From assembly GCA_002324875.1 (NCBI GenBank), contig NTJG01000014.1:1-64000 (forward strand): DNA of 64,000 nucleotides. The letters are read 5' to 3'. The notes beneath the pieces are model-generated. The model made no database searches. It had not been told where the DNA came from and saw only the letters and a list, made by a program, of their open reading frames with translations. The position numbers were made by a program, and so were the translations under genes. This document shows, in pieces, positions 33,607-42,024 of the stretch. Source of the DNA: Lysobacteraceae bacterium NML93-0793. GTDB lineage: Bacteria; Pseudomonadota; Gammaproteobacteria; Xanthomonadales; Xanthomonadaceae. The number at the start of each line of letters is the position of its first letter. The stretch's first letter is position 1.

Positions 33607-34636
33607 CGGCGTGTCATCCGGCGCGGCGCCGCCGCGTGTGCGTTCAAGACGCCGCCAGTCGGATCGCCCGCGCACGCAGTTCCGCAAGCTCGACGGCATC
33701 CTGCTGCTCGACAAGCCGCGCGGCATGAGCTCGAACCAGGCGCTGCAACGCGTGCGCCATCTGTTCCGGGCCGAGAAGGGCGGGCATACCGGCAGCCTCG
33801 ATCCACTGGCGACGGGCCTGCTGCCCGTCTGCTTCGGCGAGGCGACCAAGATCGCCGGCGGCCTGCTCGGCGCGCGCAAGGCCTACACCACCGTCGCCCG
33901 CCTCGGGCAGGTGACCGACACCGACGATGCGGACGGCGAAATCCTGCGCGAACGCCCCGTGCCCGCGCTGACGGTCGACATGCTCGATGCCGCGCTCGGC
34001 CAGCTGGTCGGGCGGATCCAGCAACGGCCGCCGATCTATTCGGCCCTCAAACGCGGCGGTGAGCCGCTGTACGCCAAGGCGCGGCGCGGCGAGATGGTCG
34101 ACGTCGAGACCCGTCCGGTGGACGTGCATGCCTTCGAGCTGCAATCGGCGGCCGACCTGCTCGACGGCGTACTCGATCCGGATGGCGCGCCGCAGCTGCG
34201 CCTGCATGTCGAATGCGGCTCGGGCACCTATGTGCGCAGCCTCGTGCGCGATCTCGGCGAACGTCTGGGCTGCGGCGCGCACGTGGCCGAACTGCGCCGC
34301 CTGTGGGTGGACCCGTTCCGGGATCCGCGCATGTGGACGCTCGAGGAACTCCAGGCGCTGGCCGCGCGCAGCGAGCGCGGGCTCGAGGCCTGCCTGCTCG
34401 ACATCGAGGCCGGCATGCTGGCCTGGCCGGCGGTGCACGTCGATGCACGGCAGGCCGCCCGTCTGCAGAACGGCCAGGACGTGCCGGGCCCGTTCACCCC
34501 GACCGGTGAGGTCGCGGTCTTCGGGCCGGGCGGCCTGGCCGAAGGCCTGGGACAGGTGGCGGCCGAGGGCCGCCTGAGGGCGCAGCGCATGTTCCGCCGG
34601 GCCAGCCCGGCGGCCGCGGACGCGACCGCGGGCTGA
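33581..34636 (+). CDS. truB: tRNA pseudouridine(55) synthase TruB
   Basis: The enzyme makes pseudouridine 55 in the T loop of tRNAs. The catalytic aspartate lies in [39 protein letters not shown], the [21 protein letters not shown] strand, [26 protein letters not shown] and a C-terminal PUA-like domain follow. The ATG at 33581 gives 351 residues and overlaps rbfA; a GTG at 33611 just after the rbfA stop would give 341 residues. The first 35 residues are non-conserved either way. Confidence 0.93.
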   Translation: MSATPPPTDGVSSGAAPPRVRSRRRQSDRPRTQFRKLDGILLLDKPRGMSSNQALQRVRHLFRAEKGGHTGSLDPLATGLLPVCFGEATKIAGGLLGARKAYTTVARLGQVTDTDDADGEILRERPVPALTVDMLDAALGQLVGRIQQRPPIYSALKRGGEPLYAKARRGEMVDVETRPVDVHAFELQSAADLLDGVLDPDGAPQLRLHVECGSGTYVRSLVRDLGERLGCGAHVAELRRLWVDPFRDPRMWTLEELQALAARSERGLEACLLDIEAGMLAWPAVHVDARQAARLQNGQDVPGPFTPTGEVAVFGPGGLAEGLGQVAAEGRLRAQRMFRRASPAAADATAG

Positions 34637-34645
34637 ATAGCCGCC

Positions 34646-34674
34646 TTGTCCGGCACCCGGGCAAGCGGTACACT
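34646..34674 (+). promoter_or_regulatory. rpsO promoter
   Basis: TTGTCC (34646-34651) and TACACT (34669-34674) are separated by 17 bases, each four of six to consensus. It lies just after the truB stop, so rpsO-pnp can be transcribed separately from the upstream operon, as in E. coli. Confidence 0.6.
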
Positions 34675-34680
34675 TTCGCC

Positions 34681-34790
34681 GCCTTTTTCAGGGCACTCCG
34701 CAACTCCAATCCACAGGCGGTCCGGGCGGTGCGCGACGGTCATCACGACAGGTCGCGGTCTTCTGCGGGACGCGCGTCAAGAGAACCGAA
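34681..34790 (+). promoter_or_regulatory. rpsO 5' leader, possible S15 autoregulatory RNA
   Basis: The predicted leader of about 110 nt contains CGCGAC (34731-34736) able to pair with GTCGCG (about 34751-34757) and further GC-rich complementarity downstream. S15 represses its own translation through leader structures in several bacteria. This leader does not obviously match the E. coli pseudoknot, so assignment rests on position alone. Confidence 0.35.
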
Positions 34791-35057
34791 ATGACCAGCA
34801 CCATCGACAACAGCAAGATCATCGAAGACCACAAGCGCGGCGAGAACGACACCGGCTCGCCGGAAGTCCAGGTCGCCCTGCTGACCGCACGCATCGTGCA
34901 CCTGACCGAACACTTCAAGACGCACAAGAAGGACCACCACAGCCGTCGTGGCCTGCTGATGATGGTCAACCGTCGTCGCAGCCTGCTCGACTATCTGCAC
35001 CGGAAGGATGCGGACCGCTACAAGGCCCTGATCGAGAAGCTCGGCCTGCGTCGCTAA
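34791..35057 (+). CDS. rpsO: 30S ribosomal protein S15
   Basis: The 88-residue primary 16S rRNA-binding protein has the family length and the motifs [35 protein letters not shown] and [11 protein letters not shown]. The ATG at 34791 follows AGAGAACCGAA. It has its own promoter and a strong terminator, then pnp, the universal gammaproteobacterial arrangement. Confidence 0.98.
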   Translation: MTSTIDNSKIIEDHKRGENDTGSPEVQVALLTARIVHLTEHFKTHKKDHHSRRGLLMMVNRRRSLLDYLHRKDADRYKALIEKLGLRR

Positions 35058-35068
35058 GACTGACACCC

Positions 35069-35101
35069 ACCGCGGCGCAGAAATGCGCCGCGGTTCTTTT
35101 T
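35069..35101 (+). terminator. rpsO terminator
   Basis: ACCGCGGCGCA, GAAA tetraloop, TGCGCCGCGGT make a perfect 11-bp stem followed by TCTTTTT. Some transcription presumably reads through into pnp, as at the E. coli rpsO-pnp junction. Confidence 0.9.
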
Positions 35102-35177
35102 AGGGCGTGGCAGCGTCCGCCCGGTCGGGGCATGGGTTCCGCACCGGTTCATCGCAAGAGACATCAAGGAATTCAAC

Positions 35178-37286
35178 GTGGCGAAAGTGACAAAGAGCTT
35201 CCAGTTCGGTAACCACACGGTGACGCTCGAGACCGGCGAGATCGCGCGCCAGGCCGGCGGTGCCGTCATGGTGTCGTGCGAGGGCACCCAGGTGCTGGTC
35301 ACCGCGGTGGCCAACAAGACCGCGCGCGAAGGGCAGGATTTCTTCCCGCTGACCGTCGACTACCAGGAGAAGTTCTACGCCGGCGGCCGCATCCCGGGCG
35401 GCTTCTTCAAGCGTGAAGGTCGCGCCACCGAGAAGGAGACGCTGACTTCGCGCCTGATCGACCGTCCGATCCGCCCGCTGTTCCCGGACGGCTTCCGCAA
35501 CGAAGTCCAGGTCATCGCCACCGTGATGTCGATGAACCCCGAGATCGACGGTGACATCCTAGCCCTGATCGGTGCCTCGGCTGCGCTGTCGCTGTCGGGC
35601 GCGCCGTTCGACGGCCCGATCGGCGCGGCCAAGGTCGGCTACAAGGACGGCCAGTACCTGCTGAACCCGACCGTGACCGAGCTGAAGGATTCGGACCTCG
35701 AGCTCGTCGTCGCCGGTACCGCCAACGCCGTGCTGATGGTCGAATCCGAAGCCCGCGAACTGTCGGAAGACGTGATGCTGGGCGCGGTGATGTTCGGCCA
35801 CAAGCAGATGCAGGTCGCGATCGAGACGATCAACGCGCTCGTCGCCGAGGCCGGCAAGCCGAAGTGGGAGTGGACCGCACCGGCCGCGAACGAAAGCCTG
35901 ATCTCCACGCTGCGCACCGCCATCGGCGAGCAGCTCGCCGGCGCGTTCCAGGTGCGCGACAAGCTCGAGCGCAAGGACGCGATCTCCAAGGTCAAGAAGG
36001 CGATCCTCGAAGCCGTGCAGCCGCACGCCGAGGCCAATGCCTGGTCGAGCAGCGAACTGTCGAAGGAGTTCGGCGAGCAGGAATACCAGACCATGCGCAA
36101 CTCGGTCCTCAAGACCAAGGTGCGTATCGACGGCCGTGCGCTCGACACCGTGCGCCCGATCACCTCGAAGGTCGGCATCCTGCCGCGCGTGCACGGCTCG
36201 TCGCTGTTCACCCGCGGTGAGACGCAGGCGATCGTCGCGGTCACGCTGGGCACCGCCCGCGACGGCCAGATCATCGATTCGGTGGCCGGCGAGTACAAGG
36301 AACACTTCCTGTTCCACTACAACTTCCCCCCGTACTCGGTGGGAGAAGCCGGCCGCATGATGGGACCGAAGCGTCGCGAGATCGGCCACGGCCGCCTCGC
36401 CAAGCGCGGCGTGCTCGCCGTGATGCCGACGATGGAAGAGTTCCCGTACACGATCCGCGTTGTGTCGGAGATCACCGAGTCGAACGGCTCCTCGTCGATG
36501 GCCTCGGTCTGCGGTTCGTCGCTGGCGCTGATGGACGCGGGCGTGCCGATCAAGGCGCCGGTCGCGGGTATCGCGATGGGCCTGGTCAAGGAAGGCGACG
36601 ACTTCGTCGTGCTCTCCGACATCCTGGGCGACGAGGATCACCTCGGCGACATGGACTTCAAGGTCGCCGGCACCACGAACGGCATCTCGGCGCTGCAGAT
36701 GGACATCAAGATCCAGGGCATCACCGAAGAGATCATGAAGGTCGCGCTGGCCCAGGCGAAGCAGGGCCGTCTGCACATCCTCAACGAGATGAGCAGCGCG
36801 CTGACCACCCCGCGTTCGGAGCTCAGCGAGTTCGCGCCGCGCCTGATCACGATCAAGATCCACCCTGACAAGATCCGCGAAGTGATCGGCAAGGGCGGTT
36901 CGGTCATCCAGGCGATCACCAAGGAGACCGGCACCCAGATCGACATCCAGGACGACGGCACGATCACGATCGCCTCGGTCAACGGCGCTGCCGGCCAGGC
37001 CGCGAAGTCGCGCATCGAGCAGATCACCTCCGACGTCGAGCCGGGCCGCATCTACGAGGGCAAGGTCGTCAAGCTTATGGACTTCGGCGCGTTCGTGACG
37101 ATCTCCCCCGGCAAGGACGGTCTGGTCCACGTGTCGCAGATTTCCAACGAGCGTGTCGAGAAGGTCGGCGACGTGCTCAAGGAAGGCGACGTGGTCAAGG
37201 TCAAGGTGCTGGAAGTCGACAAGCAGGGCCGCATCCGCCTGTCGATGAAGGCCGTCGCCGAAGGCGAGGGCACGCCGGCCGAGTAA
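35178..37286 (+). CDS. pnp: Polyribonucleotide nucleotidyltransferase
   Basis: The 702-residue phosphorolytic exoribonuclease is part of the RNA degradosome. It has two RNase PH domains ([10 protein letters not shown] and the catalytic-region [20 protein letters not shown] of the second), a KH domain ([24 protein letters not shown]) and a C-terminal S1 domain ([30 protein letters not shown]). The start is the GTG at 35178 after AAGGA at 35166-35170. A terminator follows, ending the operon that began at metY. Confidence 0.97.
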   Translation: MAKVTKSFQFGNHTVTLETGEIARQAGGAVMVSCEGTQVLVTAVANKTAREGQDFFPLTVDYQEKFYAGGRIPGGFFKREGRATEKETLTSRLIDRPIRPLFPDGFRNEVQVIATVMSMNPEIDGDILALIGASAALSLSGAPFDGPIGAAKVGYKDGQYLLNPTVTELKDSDLELVVAGTANAVLMVESEARELSEDVMLGAVMFGHKQMQVAIETINALVAEAGKPKWEWTAPAANESLISTLRTAIGEQLAGAFQVRDKLERKDAISKVKKAILEAVQPHAEANAWSSSELSKEFGEQEYQTMRNSVLKTKVRIDGRALDTVRPITSKVGILPRVHGSSLFTRGETQAIVAVTLGTARDGQIIDSVAGEYKEHFLFHYNFPPYSVGEAGRMMGPKRREIGHGRLAKRGVLAVMPTMEEFPYTIRVVSEITESNGSSSMASVCGSSLALMDAGVPIKAPVAGIAMGLVKEGDDFVVLSDILGDEDHLGDMDFKVAGTTNGISALQMDIKIQGITEEIMKVALAQAKQGRLHILNEMSSALTTPRSELSEFAPRLITIKIHPDKIREVIGKGGSVIQAITKETGTQIDIQDDGTITIASVNGAAGQAAKSRIEQITSDVEPGRIYEGKVVKLMDFGAFVTISPGKDGLVHVSQISNERVEKVGDVLKEGDVVKVKVLEVDKQGRIRLSMKAVAEGEGTPAE

Positions 37287-37311
37287 TCGCCGACGCGGCA
37301 TGTGACACAGG

Positions 37312-37342
37312 AACGGGCCGCGCAAGCGGCCCGTTTCCGTTT
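37312..37342 (+). terminator. pnp terminator
   Basis: AACGGGCCGC, loop GCAA, GCGGCCCGTT form a perfect 10-bp stem followed by TCCGTTT, marking the end of the metY-pnp operon. Confidence 0.8.
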
Positions 37343-37371
37343 GCGGGCAGGGCCTTGGGCGTGGCTGCTTC

Positions 37372-37395
37372 GGTAGGATGGGTCAAGCGCAGCGA
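37372..37395 (+). repeat. Fragment of a dispersed GTAGGATGGGTC-type repeat
   Basis: GGTAGGATGGGTCAAGCGCAG resembles a widespread intergenic repeat of Proteobacteria (GTAGGATGGGTTGAGCGCAGC and variants). Only half of the usual inverted element is visible here. Confidence 0.4.
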
Positions 37396-37432
37396 CACAC
37401 CTCGCGCCGCGATCTCCGCAAATGGACCTGCC

Positions 37433-38044
37433 ATGCGCCGAAGCCTGCTCATCACTCTGCTGTGTCTGATCGCGCCCGCCTACGCGCAGGACACAGTCCC
37501 GGACTGCAGCGTTGATCGCGATGCCGTGATGGCGCTCGACGAGGCAAGGTTCGACCAGGCGCTGCCCGATGGCGGCTGGCGTCGCCTCGATACGCCGGGC
37601 TGCCACCTTGCCGCAGCCGAACTGATCGCCGCCTGGCGTGCATCACATCCGCAGGCCTCGCCGACCGTCGCCTGGCATCAGGGACAGATGCTGGCGCAGG
37701 GTGGTCGCAATGCGGACGCGATTCCATTGCTGGAGCGCTCGCGCAGGTCGGTCGAGCAGGATGTCGCCGGCTGGAATCACTATCTCGATGCCACGCTGGC
37801 GTTCCTGCGTGCCGACAGGGGCGCGTTCGACCGCGCACGCGAAGCGCTTGCCACGCAGTCCTATCCGGACATGCCTGGCATGCCGCCGCTGGTCGACGGT
37901 TACATGGACGTGCCGACGCAGCAGGGCCAGCCGCCGATGCGCGTGCGTTGGCCGCCAAATCTCGACGTCGTCGACGGGCTGATGCGTTGCTTCGGCAAGC
38001 CGTACGCGGAAGCCTACGGGCGGTCTTGTCGGGCGCCGATGTAG
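37433..38044 (+). CDS. Secreted hypothetical protein with TPR-like helices
   Basis: I do not recognise this 203-residue protein as a named family. It starts with a clear signal peptide (MRRSLLITLLCLIAPAYAQ, cleavage expected after residue 19). The mature part is mainly helical, with AWRASHPQASPTVAWHQGQMLAQGGRNADAIPLLERSRR resembling a tetratricopeptide pair. Four cysteines (CS, CH, CF and CR contexts) could make two disulfides, and the protein ends in LMRCFGKPYAEAYGRSCRAPM. It is a single-gene unit between the pnp terminator and a repeat. A periplasmic location is inferred from the signal peptide; function is unknown. Confidence 0.75.
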   Translation: MRRSLLITLLCLIAPAYAQDTVPDCSVDRDAVMALDEARFDQALPDGGWRRLDTPGCHLAAAELIAAWRASHPQASPTVAWHQGQMLAQGGRNADAIPLLERSRRSVEQDVAGWNHYLDATLAFLRADRGAFDRAREALATQSYPDMPGMPPLVDGYMDVPTQQGQPPMRVRWPPNLDVVDGLMRCFGKPYAEAYGRSCRAPM

Positions 38045-38089
38045 CGGAAAGGCCGCCTTGCGCGGCGACGTTCGCGCCGAGTTTGCCCT

Positions 38090-38167
38090 GTGGGAGCGCG
38101 CTCGCGCGCGATTCCGACGGTGTCGACGCGAACGGTCTCCCGGACTCGCGCGCGAGCGCGCTCCCAC
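38090..38167. repeat. REP-like inverted repeat (GTGGGAGCGCGC type)
   Basis: A perfect 22-base inverted repeat (38090-38111 and 38146-38167) encloses 34 bases. Each arm begins GTGGGAGCGCGCTCGC. The same arm family occurs twice after asnB as GTAGGAGCGCGC. These elements are dispersed in Pseudomonas and xanthomonad genomes and are thought to be mobilised by RAYT transposases; none is in this window. The rest of 38045-38323 holds no gene or promoter I can support. Confidence 0.8.
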
Positions 38168-38323
38168 GGAAGCAGTCCGAGCACTCGTTCGAAGACGACT
38201 TCGACATTCATCGCAGTTCGCACCCGATTTCAGCGCAACCGCGACGATCGCGACGAAACTGACTGCGCCGTCTAATCCCAATGTGTGAGTTTGCGGATGC
38301 CGGTCATCTGGCAGCCTTGCGGC

Positions 38324-39727
38324 ATGAATGCAATTGCCGACCAGAACGCCGTCAAAGCCCCCACGCGCGGGCCCGTTCACAAGCGCAAGCCGCTGTGGCA
38401 CCACCTGTATTTTTGGGTGCTGGCGGGAATCGTTGCCGGTATCGCCATCGGGTTCCTGGCCCCTGCCGTCGGCGCACAGATGAAGTGGCTGGCCGATCTC
38501 TTCATCAAGCTGGTCAAGGTGGTCATCGCGCCGACCATCTTCGCCACCGTCGCGGTCGGCATTGCCGGGCTCGGCAATCTCGCCAAGGCCGGCGGCCTGG
38601 CGCTCAAGACCGTCGTCTACTTCAACGTCACCACCGTGTTCGCGCTGGGCATCGGCCTGGTCGTCATCAATCTGCTGGGGCCGGGGCGCCGCCTTGGCCT
38701 CGATATCGCCACCTTCGACGCCTCCGCCGCGGAAGGCACGCTCAAGAGCGCCGGGGCCGCGGCGGGCGAGGGCATCACCGGCTTCCTGTTGCATCTGGTG
38801 CCGACCTCGTTCTTCGGCGCCTTCGTCGAAGGCCAGCTGATCCAGGTGCTGGTGATGGCGATCCTCGTCGCCTGCGCGATCACGATGCTCGGCGAGCGCG
38901 GCAAGCCGGCGGTCGCGGCGCTCGACACCATCGCCCAGGTGATGTTCGGGGTGATCAAGATCGTGATGTGGTTCGCGCCGCTGGGCGCGATGGGCGGCAT
39001 GGCCTTCACCATCGGCGAGTACGGCGGCGCGATTCTCGGTTCGCTGGGTTACTTCATGCTGAGCTTCTGGCTGACCTGCCTGCTGTTCCTGTTTCTGGTG
39101 CTCGGGCCGATCTGCTGGTGGTCGGGTTTCAGCATCTTCAAGTACATCCGCATGATCCGCGACGAGCTGCTGATCGTGCTCGGCACCTCGTCGTCGGAGA
39201 CGGTGCTGCCGCGCATGCTGACCAAGCTCGAGGCGGCCGGCGTCCCGAAGTCGGTGGTCGGTCTGACCATTCCCACCGGCTATTCCTTCAACCTCGACGG
39301 CACTGCGATCTACATGACCATGGGCGCGATCTTCATCGCCCAGGCCTTCGGCATCGAAGTGCCGATCGGCACGCAGATCGCGCTGCTGGTCTTCATGCTG
39401 ATCTCGTCCAACGGCGCGGCCGGCGTGTCGGGCGCGGGTCTGGTGACGCTGGCGGCGTCGCTGGCGGCATTCGAGAGCGTGATTCCGCTGGCCGGCATCG
39501 CGCTGATCGTCGGCATCGACCGCTTCATGTCCGAAGGCCGTGCGCTGACCAACCTCACCGGCAACGGCATCGGCACGCTGGTGGTCGCACGCTGGACCGG
39601 GCAACTCGATCGCGAGCGTCTGGCGGAGGTGCTCGACAATCCACGCCTGGTCGACCCCGAGCGCCTGGCTGCCGACAGCGTCCAGACCGCCACGCCACCC
39701 GACGGGGTGCCGGCCGGCACACACTGA
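38324..39727 (+). CDS. Dicarboxylate/amino-acid:cation symporter (DctA/GltP family)
   Basis: The 467-residue DAACS transporter uses proton or sodium gradients to import C4-dicarboxylates or acidic amino acids. Signatures are the serine-rich hairpin GTSSSETVLPRML, the helix-7 segment PTGYSFNLDGTAIYMTM and the helix-8 SSNGAAGVSGAG motif. The ATG at 38324 gives MNAIADQNAVKAP before the first helix; a 13-residue upstream extension is unlikely. The C-terminal 35 residues are hydrophilic and non-conserved. Substrate, C4-dicarboxylate or glutamate/aspartate, cannot be fixed. The neighbouring asnB, which uses aspartate, makes an amino-acid substrate attractive but does not prove it. Confidence 0.88.
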   Translation: MNAIADQNAVKAPTRGPVHKRKPLWHHLYFWVLAGIVAGIAIGFLAPAVGAQMKWLADLFIKLVKVVIAPTIFATVAVGIAGLGNLAKAGGLALKTVVYFNVTTVFALGIGLVVINLLGPGRRLGLDIATFDASAAEGTLKSAGAAAGEGITGFLLHLVPTSFFGAFVEGQLIQVLVMAILVACAITMLGERGKPAVAALDTIAQVMFGVIKIVMWFAPLGAMGGMAFTIGEYGGAILGSLGYFMLSFWLTCLLFLFLVLGPICWWSGFSIFKYIRMIRDELLIVLGTSSSETVLPRMLTKLEAAGVPKSVVGLTIPTGYSFNLDGTAIYMTMGAIFIAQAFGIEVPIGTQIALLVFMLISSNGAAGVSGAGLVTLAASLAAFESVIPLAGIALIVGIDRFMSEGRALTNLTGNGIGTLVVARWTGQLDRERLAEVLDNPRLVDPERLAADSVQTATPPDGVPAGTH

Positions 39728-39768
39728 ATCGCTGGCCGGAATGCGCGCCCGGTCACGTGCTCGTCCTC

Positions 39769-39800
39769 ATGCGCCCGTTGCATCTGCAACGGTTGCGCAT
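39769..39800 (+). other. Long hairpin in the symporter-asnB gap
   Basis: ATGCGC-CCGTTGCA, loop TC, TGCAACGG-TT-GCGCAT form a 14-bp stem with a two-base bulge. There is no T run. It could end or protect the symporter transcript, or act as an operator before the asnB leader; TTGCGC at 39793-39798 and TAGGTT at 39815-39820 are poor promoter candidates next to it. Confidence 0.45.
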
Positions 39801-39828
39801 CCCCGACCCAGCCGCTAGGTTCGTCCCC

Positions 39829-39921
39829 ATGGCCCGTCCCGCTGTTACCGGCAATCGCAACCGCAACGTCCTGCGCACGAATAATCGTGCGCGGCCGACG
39901 CGGGTGTGGGAGCAGGCGTAG
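39829..39921 (+). CDS. Asparagine-rich leader peptide of asnB
   Basis: A 30-codon frame runs from the ATG at 39829 to TAG at 39919. Asn is at positions 9, 11, 13, 18 and 19 (five of 30), three of them the otherwise rare AAT codon. A weak AGGT ribosome-binding site lies eight bases upstream. Codons 18-19 form exactly the loop of a hairpin. The frame is followed by an antiterminator/terminator pair and then asnB, so it looks like the sensor peptide of a transcription attenuator, analogous to his or trp leader peptides. It also contains seven Arg codons, but these are scattered and expected in a GC-rich genome. Translation is inferred. Confidence 0.7.
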   Translation: MARPAVTGNRNRNVLRTNNRARPTRVWEQA

Positions 39922-39971
39922 CAGGATCGAAAGACACGCCAAGCTTCAGACACAGACCCGCATCGGCCGCG
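39871..39971 (+). promoter_or_regulatory. asnB attenuator: 1:2 hairpin and 2:3 antiterminator
   Basis: Segment 1 (GCGCACG, 39873-39879) pairs perfectly with CGTGCGC (39886-39892) around an AATAAT loop; C71-G94 and T72-G93 extend it to nine pairs. Segment 2 (CGCGGCCGACGCGGGT, 39890-39905) pairs with segment 3 (ACCCGCATCGGCCGCG, 39956-39971) at 15 of 16 positions, the single exception being C99 against A62. Segment 3 is also the 5' arm and loop of the terminator, so 2:3 and 3:4 exclude each other, and 1:2 competes with 2:3. A ribosome stalled at the two Asn codons would occupy segment 1 and leave segment 2 free to form the antiterminator. Confidence 0.75.
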
Positions 39972-39984
39972 ATGCGGGTTTTTT
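39956..39984 (+). terminator. asnB attenuator terminator (3:4)
   Basis: ACCCGCATCG (39956-39965), loop GCCG, CGATGCGGGT (39970-39979) form a perfect 10-bp stem directly followed by a T run to 39984. It lies 57 bases before the asnB start codon, inside the presumed asnB leader and well after the upstream symporter gene, so it is placed to abort asnB transcription. Confidence 0.88.
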
Positions 39985-40041
39985 CTTGCTCCGCATCCGG
40001 CTCCCTATGTTCGACCGATCCACTTCTTCAGGAGCCTCATC

Positions 40042-41745
40042 ATGTGTTCGATCTTCGGCATCTTCGGCCTGCAACCGGGCGACGATCTGACCGCTCTGCG
40101 CCGCCAGGCGCTCGAGTGTTCGCAGCGCCAGCGCCATCGCGGTCCCGACTGGAGCGGCGTGTACGTCGACGACCGCGCGATTCTCGTGCACGAGCGTCTC
40201 GCCATCGTCGACCCGGCCGGCGGCTCGCAGCCGCTGCTGTCCGATGACGGCGCGCTGGTGCTCGCGGTCAACGGCGAGATCTACAACCATCAGGCGATCA
40301 AGCGCGAACTGCGCGCGCCGTACGCGTTCCAGACCGCATCCGATTGCGAAGTCGTCAACGCGCTGTACCGCGAACACGAGACCGACGGCAGCGGCCCGTC
40401 GGCGTTCCTCGAGCGCCTCAACGGCATCTTCGCGTTCGCGCTGTGGGACCGCGACAGCGGCCGCGCGATCATCGCCCGCGATCCGATCGGCGTGGTGCCG
40501 CTGTACTGGGGGCACGATCGCGAGGGCCGACTGCGCGTGGCCTCGGAGATGAAGGCGTTGGTCGATACCTGCGCCGACGTCGCGCAGTTCCCGCCCGGCC
40601 ACTGGTACGACAGCGCGACCGGCGTGCTCACGCAGTACTACAAGCGGCCGTGGCGCGACTTCGATGCGGTCGAAGGCGTGGACGTCTCGCTCGACGACCT
40701 GCGCGAGGCGTTCGAAACCGCGGTGCATCGCCAGCTGATGACCGATGTGCCCTACGGCGTGCTGCTGTCGGGCGGTCTCGATTCCTCGCTGGTCGCCGCA
40801 GTCGCTGCGCGCTATGCCCGTCACCGCGTCGAGGATGGCGACCGCAGCGAAGCCTGGTGGCCGCGTCTGCATTCGTTCGCGATCGGCCTCGAAGGTTCGC
40901 CCGACCTCGCGGCCGCGGCGATCGCTGCCGAGTCGCTGGGCACCGTGCATCACGGCTTCGAATACACCTTCGAGGAAGGCCTCGATGCGATTCCCGACGT
41001 GATCCGCCACGTCGAGACCTTCGACGTGACGACGATCCGCGCGTCGACGCCGATGTTCCTGCTCGCGCGCCGGATCAAGGCGATGGGCGTGAAGATGGTG
41101 CTGTCGGGGGAGGGCAGCGACGAGATCTTCGGCGGCTATCTGTACTTCCACAAGGCGCCGGACGCGCGGCAGTTCCACGAGGAGCTGGTGCGCAAGCTCG
41201 ACGCGCTGCACACCTACGATTCTCTGCGCGCGAACAAGTCGATGATGGCCTGGGGCGTGGAACCGCGCGTGCCGTTCCTCGACCGCGAATTTCTCGATGT
41301 CGCGATGCGCTTCGACGCCGCGCACAAGATGATCCATCGTGGCAGCGACGGGTATCAGCGCATGGAAAAGGGCGTGCTGCGTGCCGCGTTCGACGGGCAT
41401 CTGCCCGACGAGATCCTGTGGCGGCAGAAGGAGCAGTTCAGCGACGGCGTCGGCTACGGCTGGATCGACGGGCTCAAGGCGCATGCGGAAGGCCAGGTCA
41501 GTGATCGCGAGCTCGCGGCCGCGGCGAGTCGCTTTCCGCACAACCCCCCGCAGACCAAGGAGGCGTACTACTACCGCAGCGTGTTCGAGCGGTTGTTTCC
41601 ATCGCAGGCGGCCGCGGCGACCGTGCCGGGCGGCAAGTCGATCGCCTGTTCGTCACCCGCGGCGATCGCCTGGGACGCGGCGTTCGCGAATGCGGCCGAT
41701 CCGTCGGGTCGCGCAGTGGCCGGTGTGCATCACGCCGCGGCCTAG
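40042..41745 (+). CDS. asnB: Asparagine synthase (glutamine-hydrolysing), class B
   Basis: The 567-residue enzyme converts aspartate, ATP and glutamine to asparagine. The N-terminal glutaminase domain begins with the nucleophile C2 (MCSIFGIFGL) and has RHRGPDWSG, HERLAIVDPAGGSQPL and NGEIYNHQ. The synthetase domain has the pyrophosphate loop LSGGLDSS (243-249), RASTPMFLLARRIKAMGVKMVLSGEGSDEIFGGYLYFHKAP and WGVEPRVPFLDREFLD. The ATG at 40042 follows CAGGAG. It is preceded by an Asn-rich leader peptide and terminator, so its transcription is probably controlled by Asn-tRNA supply. The C-terminal 40 residues are less conserved. No partner gene follows; repeats do. Confidence 0.97.
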   Translation: MCSIFGIFGLQPGDDLTALRRQALECSQRQRHRGPDWSGVYVDDRAILVHERLAIVDPAGGSQPLLSDDGALVLAVNGEIYNHQAIKRELRAPYAFQTASDCEVVNALYREHETDGSGPSAFLERLNGIFAFALWDRDSGRAIIARDPIGVVPLYWGHDREGRLRVASEMKALVDTCADVAQFPPGHWYDSATGVLTQYYKRPWRDFDAVEGVDVSLDDLREAFETAVHRQLMTDVPYGVLLSGGLDSSLVAAVAARYARHRVEDGDRSEAWWPRLHSFAIGLEGSPDLAAAAIAAESLGTVHHGFEYTFEEGLDAIPDVIRHVETFDVTTIRASTPMFLLARRIKAMGVKMVLSGEGSDEIFGGYLYFHKAPDARQFHEELVRKLDALHTYDSLRANKSMMAWGVEPRVPFLDREFLDVAMRFDAAHKMIHRGSDGYQRMEKGVLRAAFDGHLPDEILWRQKEQFSDGVGYGWIDGLKAHAEGQVSDRELAAAASRFPHNPPQTKEAYYYRSVFERLFPSQAAAATVPGGKSIACSSPAAIAWDAAFANAADPSGRAVAGVHHAAA

Positions 41746-41850
41746 CAACGCCGCGGCGGCAGAGGCAGGCGGGAACGCGGCGAGATGTGTGTGGAGCAGC
41801 GCTCGTGCGCGTTGCTCGAACGCGCGCGTCCAGAGCGTATGCCAAGTCGT

Positions 41851-41918
41851 TGTAGGAGCGCGCTCGCGCGCGAAGGGGCACCCAGGTGAAGCCCGTCGCG
41901 CGCCAGCGCGCTCCTACA
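41851..41918. repeat. REP-like element, copy A (GTAGGAGCGCGC type)
   Basis: Twenty-three-base arms (41851-41873 and 41896-41918) are inverted with one mismatch and enclose 22 bases. The interior AAGGGGCNNNNAGGTGAAGCCC is shared with the copy at 42025. The 362-base asnB-cytochrome b561 gap is mostly these two copies; before them only a weak GAGCA/TGCTC hairpin lies after asnB. Confidence 0.82.
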
Positions 41919-42024
41919 GGGAATCCGCACTGCAGGCGATCTATGCGGTCAGCGCCCCGCCAATATGCTGCGGGGGCATATGGACCAGGGCACCGTCAGA
42001 TGATCTGTTCACAGGCCATCTCCC

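Noticed and set aside
38045-38323. CRISPR-like repeat cluster in the GTGGGAGCGCGC region
   Set aside because: There is only one inverted pair, no regular direct repeats or spacers and no cas gene; it is a REP-like element.
39829-39921. Reading the asnB leader peptide as an arginine sensor
   Set aside because: Seven Arg codons are expected by composition and none is in the hairpin loop; the tandem Asn codons and the downstream asparagine synthetase fit Asn far better.
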